From positions 930,001 through 994,000 of the forward strand of contig CM074140.1 of the NCBI GenBank assembly GCA_037178625.1: a DNA stretch of 64,000 bases, read 5' to 3'. Made by a program: the position numbers and the translations under genes. Position 1 is the stretch's first letter; every line of letters starts with the position of its first letter. Of the stretch, positions 20,003 to 30,361 are shown piece by piece. This DNA is from Skeletonema tropicum. Lineage: Eukaryota; Bacillariophyta; Thalassiosirophyceae; Thalassiosirales; Thalassiosiraceae. The notes beneath the pieces were generated by a model that did no database searches, was not told where the DNA came from, and was given only the letters and a program-made list of their open reading frames with translations.

Positions 20003-21415
20003 TCAGTAAACTCTACTTCTATTCTTCTTTGCAATTGCCTTCTGATAGGCTGACGCAAGCGGCGGCGGAGCCATCTCACTCTCGGGAGTTATCTCTCCTC
20101 GAAGATCAACTGTCATCAAGTCTCGAACCTCATCAATACTCAGATCCTGCCGTCCAAGTAAGTATGCTAGCTTAGCCGTGGTTGCTTCGATCGTCATGTC
20201 ACTTGCGCTGACTACACCTGCTCCAATTAACTTCTGTCCAGTGGCATAGTGCCCCAAGATTACTGAGCCAGATTGGCATTGAGTCGTTGCGACCACTACA
20301 ATTCCTGCGTCAGTCGCAGATTTCAAACACTGGACAAAGTCATCTTTAATGGAAGGTAAATTGCCCGTTCCGTACAGTTGTAAAATTAGACCCTTGAGGT
20401 GCGTTTGTCTTGCTGCATCTATCATGGCTTTTATCGAGGCATCATCGAACCCTGGCACCAAGGTCAATGTAAGCAACCGAGAATCCATGGTTGGGTTTAT
20501 CCGGAAACTTCCCCGTGGAGGTGCGCGGAACAGGTGTTCATTCTCCTCAATATTAATCCCTATCTCCGCCAATGGTGGTAAATTTGGCGTGTCAAACGCC
20601 TTTAGCTTGGATGTATTCACTTTTGTTGCTCTACACCCTCGAAGAAGTCGGTCATGGAAGAAGATGCAAACTTCTGACACAGTGTCGCTACTAGCAAAAA
20701 TTGTTGCCATGATAAGATTTTTTCTTGCGTCGTTGTAGGGCTCACGAAGTGGTATCTGCGAACCTGTGAAGACAACTGGCTTGCCTAGATTCTGCAGCAT
20801 GAAACTTAATGCAGATGCCGCATAAGCCATCGTATCTGTTCCCATGAGTATCACAAACCCATCAAAATGATAATAGTTTGTATGAATATCTCTAGCGAGC
20901 ATTGCCCAGTCTCCAGGCCCCATGTCACTGCTGTCAATCAAAGGTTTGTACTCGTGAGAAATAACCTCTGGCATCTCCGGATCATCTGTCAGCTCACGCA
21001 TGCCAGCTAAATACTCAGTGAGAGCCCCCTGCACTGGGGCAAGGCTATTACCGAGGGCGGGGTCTGCGCTCATCGTTAACGTTCCACCAGTGCATAGTAC
21101 CAAGACACGCTTTCGGATTTGTCCTCGGTGGGGTATCACTGTGCATGAACTATCACCATCTTCACAGCAGTCTTGTTTGAATAGTGGTCCTGCATCTCTT
21201 GCAACAGATGTGTGCATTGGTAGTGGCTCGGAAGTTGACGAAGTTGTGTCATCGGTATTGCTCACATCATCAGGCGACAAAGAGACGAAGAGAGGCTTCG
21301 ACGAGAGTCCTCTAGATTGAATGACATGATGAGCAGAGAAGGCTGATGTTACCACCGATTCATGCCGTGCACAAAGTGCAACCAGTGTAACGAGGATCGC
21401 AATACTTCTACTCAT
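20003..21415 (-). CDS. Type I L-asparaginase, probably plastid-targeted
   Basis: 470 aa, single exon, ATG at 21415. Hydrolyses L-asparagine to aspartate and ammonia. The two signature threonines are present: LCTGGTLTM (Thr about 112) and LMGTDTMAY (Thr about 193). The substrate-binding DSSDM is at 161-165, and the C-terminal domain includes YGTGNLPS and the ATTQCQSGSV loop. Length beyond the roughly 330-aa core is explained by a 100-residue leader. This has a signal-peptide-like start (residues 1-24) followed by VTSAFSAHH, close to the diatom ASAFAP plastid motif, then a Ser-rich acidic linker. Plastid stroma is therefore likely, secretion less so. Glutaminase side activity is possible in this family. 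Confidence 0.88.
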   Translation of the reverse strand: MSRSIAILVTLVALCARHESVVTSAFSAHHVIQSRGLSSKPLFVSLSPDDVSNTDDTTSSTSEPLPMHTSVARDAGPLFKQDCCEDGDSSCTVIPHRGQIRKRVLVLCTGGTLTMSADPALGNSLAPVQGALTEYLAGMRELTDDPEMPEVISHEYKPLIDSSDMGPGDWAMLARDIHTNYYHFDGFVILMGTDTMAYAASALSFMLQNLGKPVVFTGSQIPLREPYNDARKNLIMATIFASSDTVSEVCIFFHDRLLRGCRATKVNTSKLKAFDTPNLPPLAEIGINIEENEHLFRAPPRGSFRINPTMDSRLLTLTLVPGFDDASIKAMIDAARQTHLKGLILQLYGTGNLPSIKDDFVQCLKSATDAGIVVVATTQCQSGSVILGHYATGQKLIGAGVVSASDMTIEATTAKLAYLLGRQDLSIDEVRDLMTVDLRGEITPESEMAPPPLASAYQKAIAKKNRSRVY

Positions 21416-21937
21416 GGCGTTGTCTCGACTATGACGACGGAGATGATAGCAGTATCAGCCAGCTAAGACAGGCAATCTAAGGTGCAATTGCACCCATGTA
21501 ATTGCACCATTGCTTCAAGTGAAAATGGGATTTTTATTTGACGTTTTTTCGGGATGGCACCTTCTGATGGCTGATGGTGATTTTTGATGATTGATGGTGT
21601 TCGGTAATGAATTTCGTCCAAGGTTGAAGTGATAAGTGGATCGTCATCCGTGAATCATTTCACGTCCATCCATCACGGCATGCAGTCACTGGGTCACTGG
21701 CACTTACATTCGCAGTTGAATTTTGTGCAAAAGATCAAGCAAAAGACACACAGATGGTATATAGTGTTAAGTAGTATCGCGGAGTATCGCAGTAGTTGTG
21801 TGCATGCAAATAAAAGTCATCTTGCTTGTAGGCTGATCATAAAAAAGGTTCGACGGCAATACACCATTATTTGAGTTCGGAAGTAACCGTGGCGGCGGCA
21901 ATAGTCTAGCTAACATATTATATCGAAAGAAGCTGGC
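21416..21937. other. Divergent intergenic region
   Basis: Shared upstream region of the asparaginase and EH-domain genes. Holds a GGTGCAATTGCACC palindrome at 21480-21493 that recurs in part (AATTGCACC) 15 nt later. A regulatory role is possible but unproven. Confidence 0.4.
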
Positions 21938-23851
21938 ATGATGGAAAATCCAGCTGAGGATACAATTGAAACTCAACTGCCCGCAATACTCGGGACTAAC
22001 AAATATCAGATCAATTCGTCCTTGGTTGCAAATTCGTCCGATTATATCGGCGATATAATTGAGGAAAATGGAGATGATGCGGACGGTCCAGTTCAACATC
22101 TGGATACATCTGAGGTGACTGCAGAAGAAAAGAAGGAGGCGGATAATGCTCCATCATCGGTGCCAATTGACAGCGGCAGCGCAAATGACCCTAATAGTCA
22201 CGAAGAAGAAGTTGCCGATGATACAGCTTCAAAGCCACCCCCACCAGCCGTTGTCACGTTCAAATTTTCCTATCAACCTCAAGGTTACGAGCAAGAATAT
22301 TATGACCAGCTATTCTACCATGTCGCGGCAACATCCAACACACCTGTTACCGACAAACCAAAAGAGGAAATCATCGTCTCTCCCAAGAAGGCAGCCAAAT
22401 TGTTCTACAAGTCAGGTGTACCCTCCGAAAGGTTACGTATGATATGGAATATGGCGACGCTTCCCTCCACCCCGTTACCCCCCGGGGCGAAGCCTCCACC
22501 GTCAATGACCCATGGGCAGTTTCGTGTTGCTGTGAGATTGATTCAGCTGTTTCAAAATCGTGTAGCTGCTGTGAATGAGCAATTGACTGTATCTGAGGAA
22601 AAGACTGGCGAGGGGGTAGGAGGACCAGAGGGAGGGTCGGATAGGCTGGCACCTGCTTATTTCAATGGGATTAGTGGAGAGATTATACCACTTCCAAACA
22701 ATAACACCGTTTCTGCATCAGAATCCAATGGGGCGCCTACACCAAAACCTAATGAGGTGACAAGCCAAGTAAGAAGGAGGTCATCAAGTCTATCGTCAAA
22801 TGAGGAAAAGAAACCCTCGAACGGAAGTATGAATGGGAATAGGCCTGCTTATGAAGAATCAAATAATGATACCGCTAAACCCATGTCACGGGTCGAAATG
22901 GAAAGAGAAATACGTCGTTTAAAGGCAATGGTCAGCACTTTACAAAGAGAAGTGAAAGAACTGAAACGTGGAAGTGCAAATGTCCAGAGAAATGCCCCGA
23001 GAGAAGACGAGGATCCAACATTGAAACGTGGAATTGCAAATGTCCAGAGAAACGTCCCGAGAGAAGACGAGGATCCAACTGAGGGTGTGGAAATATACTG
23101 GGGAGATAGAAAAGGTAAGGAGCTATCTCCTCAGCAACCTCGACAACCTCCACAACCTCAGCAATCTCAGCAAAAAGCAGCTACTCCCAATGAAAGATCC
23201 CTGACATCAAAAATATCTAAAAGTTCGAGGAATTTGAGAAGCTCCACGTCTACGTCACCACAATATACTGCAATAGACCAACGAAGAAGGTTAAGTCAAA
23301 GCCAAAACATACCAGCTATGCATCCTTCTATTCCGAGACGGACAACACATCATCTTGGAATCCCTGCCTCTGGAGCAGGAACGGGTGTTGCCCATGTAGC
23401 ACCGGCACAACCTACGCAACCCCAAAGTATTCCTGAAGAAGGAGAAAGTTTGACGTCACAAATGCATGCAGTACGAAGACAAGATGAGTTTGATACGCTG
23501 CTCAGTCAAGCGAAAGAAAGCATTGAAGGTGACGGTGGAAGCAAAGGATCGGGATCACGGCAGTCAAATCGTAGTGGCACGTTGCGACCTGCTCGTGTTG
23601 GTAATATGACCAGACGAAGTGTAAGTAGATGGCCCAATATGCCTGCCGATTTATCAGCGAGGGCAAGGCATATTGTACGCGACAACACGGGTAAGGCCGG
23701 GCTTTATACAAAAAATGAAGTCGAACCTCCTTCCACCAAGGCGGTTGATCTTGCACCCTTGAATCCTCCTCCTTATAGACCATCTTTTGATGAAGAACCG
23801 ATTCCTGTTGCACATCATAATCACCGAATGAGTTTGATTCGAAGACGATGA
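21938..23851 (+). CDS. EH-domain protein (Eps15-like), 637 aa
   Basis: ATG at 21938. Residues about 107-205 resemble an Eps15-homology domain: YYDQLFYHVA, then SPKKAAKLFYKSGVPSERL, RMIWNMA and HGQFRVAVRLIQLFQN, matching the two EF-hand-like helices that bind NPF peptides in endocytic adaptors. A coiled coil follows (about 318-345, MEREIRRLKAMVSTLQREV), then two tandem 23-residue copies of LKRG-ANVQRN-PREDEDPT, then a disordered Gln/Pro/Ser-rich tail. Expected role: scaffold in clathrin-type endocytosis or vesicle traffic, by family. The last codons lie inside a tandem DNA repeat that continues past the stop. No NPF or UIM motifs were found. Confidence 0.72.
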   Translation: MMENPAEDTIETQLPAILGTNKYQINSSLVANSSDYIGDIIEENGDDADGPVQHLDTSEVTAEEKKEADNAPSSVPIDSGSANDPNSHEEEVADDTASKPPPPAVVTFKFSYQPQGYEQEYYDQLFYHVAATSNTPVTDKPKEEIIVSPKKAAKLFYKSGVPSERLRMIWNMATLPSTPLPPGAKPPPSMTHGQFRVAVRLIQLFQNRVAAVNEQLTVSEEKTGEGVGGPEGGSDRLAPAYFNGISGEIIPLPNNNTVSASESNGAPTPKPNEVTSQVRRRSSSLSSNEEKKPSNGSMNGNRPAYEESNNDTAKPMSRVEMEREIRRLKAMVSTLQREVKELKRGSANVQRNAPREDEDPTLKRGIANVQRNVPREDEDPTEGVEIYWGDRKGKELSPQQPRQPPQPQQSQQKAATPNERSLTSKISKSSRNLRSSTSTSPQYTAIDQRRRLSQSQNIPAMHPSIPRRTTHHLGIPASGAGTGVAHVAPAQPTQPQSIPEEGESLTSQMHAVRRQDEFDTLLSQAKESIEGDGGSKGSGSRQSNRSGTLRPARVGNMTRRSVSRWPNMPADLSARARHIVRDNTGKAGLYTKNEVEPPSTKAVDLAPLNPPPYRPSFDEEPIPVAHHNHRMSLIRRR

Positions 23852-24060
23852 AGCTAGTATGTGTCTTAGCTTATAGTACAGTTGTACCTCCAGTAGCACA
23901 TAATCACCGAATGAGTTTGATTCGAAGACGATGGATCTAGTATGTGTCTTAGCTTATAGTACAGTTGTACCTCCACTAGCACACAGTCACCGAATGAGTA
24001 TGATTCAAAGAAGATGGATCTATTGTGCATCTTAGCTTGTTTTACAGTTGTTGATGCATT
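23814..24060 (+). repeat. Three tandem ~84-bp repeats over the EH gene's stop
   Basis: Units start CATAATCACCGAATGAG at about 23815, 23899 and 23983 (third copy CACAGTCACC). The first unit encodes the protein's final NHRMSLIRRR and stop. The second and third repeat that coding sequence in the 3' untranslated region, where RRW replaces RR-stop. The third is the most diverged. Confidence 0.85.
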
Positions 24061-24157
24061 AATTTTTATAATAATGCCTATTCTTTACTTTTTACAGAGA
24101 TCTATAGTACATACAAACATGTAGATCTTTCAAACGACTACTGTTTTACATCGGATA

Positions 24158-24613
24158 TCAGCTAATCTCGACTTCATGTTCTTCAGAGTCACCTGGTACA
24201 TCTGAGTCACCAAACAAACGATAGCCCAAAACATTGTAAAGAGTTACCGCTGCAGCCTCACGATAAAGGACAGCCGCGTATACAGCTAGACCTACAGTCA
24301 AAGTAATGACGACTGCAAGAGTAATTACCTGTGCTCTACTTGCACCATACGTTGGCTGCCGTGCTTGATAGTATGGTTTCTTCTGATAATCTATATCCTG
24401 CAACTTTCTACCTCGTAAATATCTTTGATCATTTTCATAGTTTGTCATCAAGGATACATAGTCTTCTTCATTGAATTGTCTCGTCCCTTCGACTCGAGAG
24501 GTGACAGATGATGTTGTTCTGTCCACCGATGTTGCAGCAACAGCTGCTGCTACATCCGCAAAGAGAATGAATGGTGCAGCGAATACGTAGTAGATGAATA
24601 GGGTTGGGTTCAT
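24158..24613 (-). CDS. Small type I membrane protein (151 aa), unknown
   Basis: The ATG at 24613 begins a clear signal peptide (NPTLFIYYVFAAPFILFA). An in-frame ATG at 24694 is possible but would bury it. A hydrophilic lumenal part with RYLRGRKLQ is followed by a membrane segment near residues 92-115 (VITLAVVITLTVGLAVYAA) and an acidic cytosolic tail. The layout (secreted N-terminus, one membrane span, short tail) is common among diatom surface or endomembrane proteins. No family recognised. Confidence 0.6.
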   Translation of the reverse strand: MNPTLFIYYVFAAPFILFADVAAAVAATSVDRTTSSVTSRVEGTRQFNEEDYVSLMTNYENDQRYLRGRKLQDIDYQKKPYYQARQPTYGASRAQVITLAVVITLTVGLAVYAAVLYREAAAVTLYNVLGYRLFGDSDVPGDSEEHEVEIS

Positions 24614-24901
24614 GGTTGCTTTGTTGATCTGTAGTTCTTTGTTATCGCCATCGCCAGAGCTATCTAAGTATTGTATCGACAACAAACCTGCCATCACTTG
24701 AGTTGAACGTTGAACGGAAACTTTTATTTTGCGGGAAAGAGAGTGTTTTTCCGCCAACCATCATCGCTTTCGTCATTTATGACGGACATCAGCTTTGCTC
24801 AGCGGACAGCCACTACCGTCTAGCTACGCTACCCATGCAGCCACTACGCTAGGATAGGAGAGACTCAGTAGCAGCACCATTGATACATCAACAATAGACA
24901 C

Positions 24902-26953
24902 ATGACTACAACAGACAACGCGTCGTGGAAAGGAGACGTTTGGATTCATGACAATTGGACTGCAGAAGATAAAGCTAAAGCCTTGGATCTCCTAGGATCA
25001 TCGACACGACGGGTCAATAAGTATCAAGACGATCAAGATGAAGATCAGCAGCAACGTAACATAGTTTTCAATGAATTTCGAAGAAATGCATCAACGAATT
25101 GGAACTCATTTTATGAACAGAATCAGACCAATTTCTTTAAGGATAGGCATTACCTACACAAAGCGTTCCCAAATGAATTTGCGTGGCTATATGCTCATTC
25201 AAGCGACCATGATGATGATGATGAGCTGGATGAATTTGGCAATCCTCGGCTTTACAGTATACCGAAAAGAATTAAGAATGAAGAGTTCACAATAGTTGAA
25301 ATTGGGTGTGGTGTCGGAAACGCTATACTTCCTTTGTTAGAGCAACACACAGAACTGGTGCACAAACATGCATCTTTGGATGATGATGATGCTCCACCAC
25401 CTCGACTGAATATCCATTGTTTGGATTTTGCACCGACTGCCATCCACCTATTGAAACAAGACTCACGATTTTGTGCAGCAGTAGAGGAAGGGAGGGCTAC
25501 AGCACACGTTTTTGACTTATCGTCAATGCATCCATCCACAATTTCGACTTCGCCGTCATCAACTACTAACAACGACAATCAATCAACAACCCTTGACAAT
25601 TCAGCAGACGTGGCAATATTACTATTCTGTCTCTCCGCAATTGGACCACATCCAAGCCCAGCATTATCTCGAGCAGCACGTCATGCAATGGATATGTTAA
25701 AGCCAGGAGGAACGTTAGTCATTCGAGATTACGGCCGATTAGATGAAGCTCAAATGAAGCTATCCAAAGGCGAGAAGAGTTTGGGTAGCAATTTCTACAG
25801 AAAGGGTGATGGAACGGGATGCTACTACTTTGAGTTGCAGGATTTGAAAGACTTGTTTGTCAACGATGATGATGAAGATGATTGCACAAAGCTGGAATTG
25901 TTAGAGTTGGATTACATCCAACGGATTTACAGGAATCGTGGAGAGAATTCTACCAGAAGAAGAGTGTGGATCCAAGGACGATTTCGCAAACCATTTGATG
26001 CAGCTAAAGAGAGCAAGCATGATGTAACGTCGTCGATTGGCTGCATTGATAGTTACTCTTCCACTCTATGCAAGAGATGGGACAACTACTACCGCACACA
26101 GGCAACAATGAAAACCTCATCATTGCCATCCAACCTTTTTCAAATCTTTCCCAACGAATTTAGTCCTTGGCAATCATTGATGAAGCACCAGAAGAAAGGA
26201 AAACCGCAAAACGTACAGTCATTGATGGAACCATCATATTCTGTGCCAGATGCTATTGTGACGATTGTTGACCTTGGATGTGGCTTGGGAAATACCTCTT
26301 TGCTTAATCTCATTCAATCGTTACATCAGCAGCCACCAGGTGAAGAAGTACGTCCAAAGGTGAATGCTCATTTTCTCGATGTCTCAAGCGAAGCTATACG
26401 GCAACTTTGCGATGACGAAAGGTATCAGAGTGGAATTGCTAGTGGCAGTGTTGAATCGCAAGTATATGATGTCAGGCAGCCAGTCCCTGTACACTTGGAG
26501 GGAAGTGTTGACATTGTCTTGCTCTTGTACGCAATGTCTGCAATTGGTCCATACAACTGTGAAGATTTGAGCAGTGCTGTGTCAAACATAATGAAAATGT
26601 TGAAGCCTGGTGGTGTTATTCTTTTTCGAGACTATGGCCGGTATGATGATGATCAATTGCAGTTGAACTCGGTTTCTGGAGCTCAAATATCCAACAATTT
26701 TTACTTGCGTGACGTAAATGGTAACGACGAAGAATCAAAAGATCGAAATACATCGGAACTTTGCACAGGATGCTATTTCTTTGAACTTGACGAGGTGAAA
26801 GAAATGTTTGCAGATTTAGAAGAGCTCCAATTGGAGTGTTCCACTCGAATATACAAAAAGACGGGCAAAAGTGCCAAGGACCTGAATAAGAATGGTGGAG
26901 CTGCAGAACGCAGACGAGTCTGGATCCAAGGTCGATTTCGGAAGCCATTTTAG
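24902..26953 (+). CDS. Tandem double methyltransferase, METTL2/6/8 (m3C tRNA) type
   Basis: 683 aa, ATG at 24902. Two complete class I SAM methyltransferase domains of the METTL2/METTL6/METTL8 (yeast Trm140) family sit head to tail. Half 1 (about 1-365) has AFPNEFAWLY, the SAM motif EIGCGVGNA (about 133), CLDFAP, LSAIGPHPS and LKPGGTLVIRDYGR. Half 2 (about 375-683) has IFPNEFSPW, DLGCGLGN (about 456), FLDVSSEAI, MSAIGP and LKPGGVILFRDYGRYD. Both halves end RRRVWIQGRFRKPF. Family members methylate C32 in tRNA-Ser/Thr/Arg anticodon loops. Normal members have one such domain, so this is a fused duplication. Both active sites look intact, though the first half keeps a closer FPNEF-to-SAM spacing. 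Confidence 0.85.
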   Translation: MTTTDNASWKGDVWIHDNWTAEDKAKALDLLGSSTRRVNKYQDDQDEDQQQRNIVFNEFRRNASTNWNSFYEQNQTNFFKDRHYLHKAFPNEFAWLYAHSSDHDDDDELDEFGNPRLYSIPKRIKNEEFTIVEIGCGVGNAILPLLEQHTELVHKHASLDDDDAPPPRLNIHCLDFAPTAIHLLKQDSRFCAAVEEGRATAHVFDLSSMHPSTISTSPSSTTNNDNQSTTLDNSADVAILLFCLSAIGPHPSPALSRAARHAMDMLKPGGTLVIRDYGRLDEAQMKLSKGEKSLGSNFYRKGDGTGCYYFELQDLKDLFVNDDDEDDCTKLELLELDYIQRIYRNRGENSTRRRVWIQGRFRKPFDAAKESKHDVTSSIGCIDSYSSTLCKRWDNYYRTQATMKTSSLPSNLFQIFPNEFSPWQSLMKHQKKGKPQNVQSLMEPSYSVPDAIVTIVDLGCGLGNTSLLNLIQSLHQQPPGEEVRPKVNAHFLDVSSEAIRQLCDDERYQSGIASGSVESQVYDVRQPVPVHLEGSVDIVLLLYAMSAIGPYNCEDLSSAVSNIMKMLKPGGVILFRDYGRYDDDQLQLNSVSGAQISNNFYLRDVNGNDEESKDRNTSELCTGCYFFELDEVKEMFADLEELQLECSTRIYKKTGKSAKDLNKNGGAAERRRVWIQGRFRKPF

Positions 26954-27277
26954 TAGAAGTATGCTAAAGTATATTGCCTCATTGTGCTCATAAACCTTCT
27001 ATTCACAACTTGGCTGAGCTTGATCTTATTGCTCGTAGCATCAGGCCATGCGCGTGACTCCGTTACGTTCAATACTCCATCACACTCCGTGACGGGAGCT
27101 CCATCTTCGAGGAACGTTGACAGAGTTCTTCTTCACACAACACACAACGAAGTTGCTGTTCCGCTTTGCGCCATTCGTTCCGCTGTGCCAATAAACACAA
27201 ATAGAAACTTCTTGTGCTGCTAAGCACCTTCTCATCAGCAGTGTACTGTATGCTCCGATGGCGGCGAATATTGTATA
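26954..27277. other. Short intergenic region
   Basis: A frame at 26984-27223 would start with a hydrophobic segment, but it begins at a TTG rather than an ATG and has no recognised content. Treated as non-coding promoter of the TPR gene. Confidence 0.4.
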
Positions 27278-30200
27278 ATGAAACGCGAAGGCAAAATAAA
27301 AGCAGGTGCTGCTGCTGCTTGCGAAGTAGTGGACGAGGAAAGCAATGATGATAATAATTATGGAGAAGAAAAGAAGTTGGATCAACCGTACGTCAGATCC
27401 CCTTCCTCCTCCTCCAGACATCGGCAACAGCAGCATATCAATATGACACCTCAAAAGTCGCCAATACACCGTCGATCCTCGATTGACGCTGCCGCTACTA
27501 CAACTCGGACGAAGTCATGGACGGATCAACGTGCTCCAGAGCCATTCTCTTCGCCTGCTCCAAGACCAAGGCGACAGAAATATGGCTATGGTGATCTTTA
27601 CAGATCAACGTCTTCTGGCAGTAATGTTGTTGAGGACAGAATAGGATATCGACATTCGTATCATTCCAGTAACAAGTCCAAGATTAATCTCGGCTCTGGC
27701 CATTCTGCCTATGATAGGAGGAGAAGTACCGATGCTTATGGCACACAGAACAATATACAGCAAAGTGATGAGAAGCAGCCATCATTTTCTGCGCTTGATT
27801 TTCCAGCCTTATCACCAGTGAAATCCAGAGCAACAAAAACTTCAAACGAAGATCAGAGGTCATCCTCGTGGTCATCAGTAGTGGGTGGTGGGCAGGAAGA
27901 AGCAAATCACAATCGGATAAACGATGATGATGATGATCAGAAAGACGTGCACAATTTTATCCCCCCCTTGCCATTTGCAGATGATGTGACATCAAAGACA
28001 ATAGATGAGATCAGACCACTAGATGCAAGGGCTTCACGCAATAATTTATTCAATGAAGTCGATGCAAGTCGTGAGTACAACTGGAAAGAACGCCATCATC
28101 AACCTAGACAACGATCACAGTCAGTCCATTCCAACTTTATCTTTTCTCAAGGGAAAAAAGACAAAGAAGTGCCATCTCCATCTTCTTCTTCATTTTCAAC
28201 TTTGTCAATTGCAGCACTTCAAAATGATATTGGGACATTGTTGGCAAGAACGAATCGTGTGGATGAAGCTATGGAACGGTACAAATTGAGTATTGAGTCT
28301 GCTACGGATACACTGAAGGTACTCAAGAACAAAAATACCACCACTGTTGGTGATGACAGTGGAATGATAGCCAACAGTGATGGCAGAATGAAAGAATGCC
28401 CTGTTAAAGTATCTGAAGGCCTAGCTTGGTTTCGAACCAAATTACTTCGGGGAGATGTTGCCCCTGCCACCACCGCTGCCACTGATTCTGTGACGACGAA
28501 TGATAATCAAAACAATGATGTAGCTCCGCTCCCAACTCCATTCCAGCCTGCTGGTTTTGGTGGATGTGCACCCTCATCTCCACGACGTATACGAAGTGCG
28601 TCATTCTGTGCCTTTGACCTTCAACCTACAAAAAATGTCCGGACTCATGATGAACATCCAACAATAACTCCATTGCTTCAGACACACTCTTCGTCACGAA
28701 GAACGTTAACACCTCATATCACTCCCAAACCGACCATCCCTACTCCAGTTGACGATATTGTACAAGACATCCATCAACATCAAAAATTAGATTGTCCAGA
28801 AGATGTGTATTCTTGTAGTGGTCGAACTCCACTTGGACTTGAATACATTTGTGATCCGTTGCCAATATTAGGCAGATCTTTGCGAAAACTTATTCTGGGA
28901 AAGACTGACGACGAGGCCAAGATAATGATTGAAACTGCGGCTTTGGTAGCAGCGACGCTAAATTTGGCTTCGTTACAGTACCGCCTAGCTGGTGGAGGTG
29001 TGAGTGAGAAATTACAACAAGTTTTGGACACTTTGCAACAGTCTAGTTTCATCAATGATGAGGAAGAATGTGACCTTCAAGATAACAATTTCTTTATACT
29101 GTTGAAGACTGTTGCTCATGTAAACATTGGGACATGTCTTTATCGGTTGAATAAGGTGCGAGAAGCAACGAAGAATTTTGAACGAGCTCAAAATGCTCTG
29201 GGTGGATACAAAGATGTTTATGAGATCGACCCTGACGAAAACCAATGTCATTCACACGACGACGATCGATTCCCACCACGCGAATATCTGCTTCTTGTTA
29301 CCCGGATCAATCTATCTCGGGCAATGTTACGACTGAACAAACATGAAGATGCTCAGAAATTATGCGATCAGATTGCCGATGATAACAAGCCACATCGAAG
29401 GAACTCGAGCTCTCGCCGTTTGTCTGCTGCGTTGCCCTCTCGAAGTTATGGCTTTCGCAGATCTAACTCTTTTGCGGTAACATCATCAGTCTTGGAAACT
29501 GCCACTGCAGCTTACAATCATGACGTTGACCGTAGGTCAAAATGGCTCTTTTCAGTGGCAGAACACTTTCTGATTGGATTGGTTTACGAAGCAAAAGGTG
29601 AACCGAATGATCAAAAGGAGGCGTGGCATCATTACAATCGTCTTCTTTCGCTTGCGCGAACAAAATTGGATCATAGACACCCATACATTTGCTCGCTGCT
29701 TGAACGAAGGGGAGCAGTATTGTTCTCGCAACGGAAACTTCAATGTTCCATGCTTTCCTATCTTGCATGTCTTCATGTTCTAGAACACCAGCAATCAAAT
29801 GGAAGCAACGTCTTCAATCAAGCTGATCTGGCACGAGTTCTGTACAGTATTGCACGCGTTTTACATGACAAGGAAGAATATCACGATGCATTGGGAATGT
29901 ATCACCGTGCTCTTCAGTGCCAACGGGAGGTATCCATCAATTCTTCTCGACCGTCTTTGGACATTGTTACGACTCTATGCAACATTTCTCGGGTATATCA
30001 TCTATCGGGTGATCTAGATGCTGCCTTGGCTGCCAACGAGGAAGTTCTCGATCTGGCTACACTGCTGGTAGGAGGGAGAATGGATCACCCCTTCCTCATC
30101 CATAGGCTCAAGATTAAGGGAAATGTATTAGTTGAAGCTGGGAGGTTAGAAGATGCCATGAGGACATTTATTGAGGCAGCAAGGCGATGTTGCGAGGATG

Positions 30201-30361
30201 GAAGAAATCAAATGATGGCTACAATGATGGGAGGAGGAGGCGGGCAAGATAGTAACAGCCAAGAAGATGCTGATGCTGGCGATAGCTCTGTGTTATCTGT
30301 TAGAAGTGCAGCAACGCTCGCGCAAACAAACTGCTGTCATCCTGGAGCTGCCGCTGCTTAG
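27278..30361 (+). CDS. TPR-repeat protein, kinesin-light-chain-like repeats (1027 aa)
   Basis: ATG at 27278. The first third is low complexity (Ser/Arg/Gln/Asp) with phospho-site-like RRSS runs. Helical TPR-like pairs follow: LQNDIGTLLARTNRVDEAM (about 310), HVNIGTCLYRLNKVREATKNF (about 614), and a C-terminal block (about 760-970) with LYSIARVLHDKEEYHDALGMYHRAL, LCNISRVYHLSGDLDAALAANEEVL and KGNVLVEAGRLEDAMRTF. The 42-residue spacing with paired G/Y/A positions fits the KLC/NPHP3 subclass. By family it is a protein-interaction scaffold. No enzyme domain is present and the partner is unknown. Confidence 0.72.
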   Translation: MKREGKIKAGAAAACEVVDEESNDDNNYGEEKKLDQPYVRSPSSSSRHRQQQHINMTPQKSPIHRRSSIDAAATTTRTKSWTDQRAPEPFSSPAPRPRRQKYGYGDLYRSTSSGSNVVEDRIGYRHSYHSSNKSKINLGSGHSAYDRRRSTDAYGTQNNIQQSDEKQPSFSALDFPALSPVKSRATKTSNEDQRSSSWSSVVGGGQEEANHNRINDDDDDQKDVHNFIPPLPFADDVTSKTIDEIRPLDARASRNNLFNEVDASREYNWKERHHQPRQRSQSVHSNFIFSQGKKDKEVPSPSSSSFSTLSIAALQNDIGTLLARTNRVDEAMERYKLSIESATDTLKVLKNKNTTTVGDDSGMIANSDGRMKECPVKVSEGLAWFRTKLLRGDVAPATTAATDSVTTNDNQNNDVAPLPTPFQPAGFGGCAPSSPRRIRSASFCAFDLQPTKNVRTHDEHPTITPLLQTHSSSRRTLTPHITPKPTIPTPVDDIVQDIHQHQKLDCPEDVYSCSGRTPLGLEYICDPLPILGRSLRKLILGKTDDEAKIMIETAALVAATLNLASLQYRLAGGGVSEKLQQVLDTLQQSSFINDEEECDLQDNNFFILLKTVAHVNIGTCLYRLNKVREATKNFERAQNALGGYKDVYEIDPDENQCHSHDDDRFPPREYLLLVTRINLSRAMLRLNKHEDAQKLCDQIADDNKPHRRNSSSRRLSAALPSRSYGFRRSNSFAVTSSVLETATAAYNHDVDRRSKWLFSVAEHFLIGLVYEAKGEPNDQKEAWHHYNRLLSLARTKLDHRHPYICSLLERRGAVLFSQRKLQCSMLSYLACLHVLEHQQSNGSNVFNQADLARVLYSIARVLHDKEEYHDALGMYHRALQCQREVSINSSRPSLDIVTTLCNISRVYHLSGDLDAALAANEEVLDLATLLVGGRMDHPFLIHRLKIKGNVLVEAGRLEDAMRTFIEAARRCCEDGRNQMMATMMGGGGGQDSNSQEDADAGDSSVLSVRSAATLAQTNCCHPGAAAA

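Noticed and set aside
26984..27223. Possible 79-aa secreted peptide between the methyltransferase and TPR genes
   Set aside because: Begins at a TTG rather than an ATG, lies about 30 nt after the previous stop and has no recognisable mature sequence.
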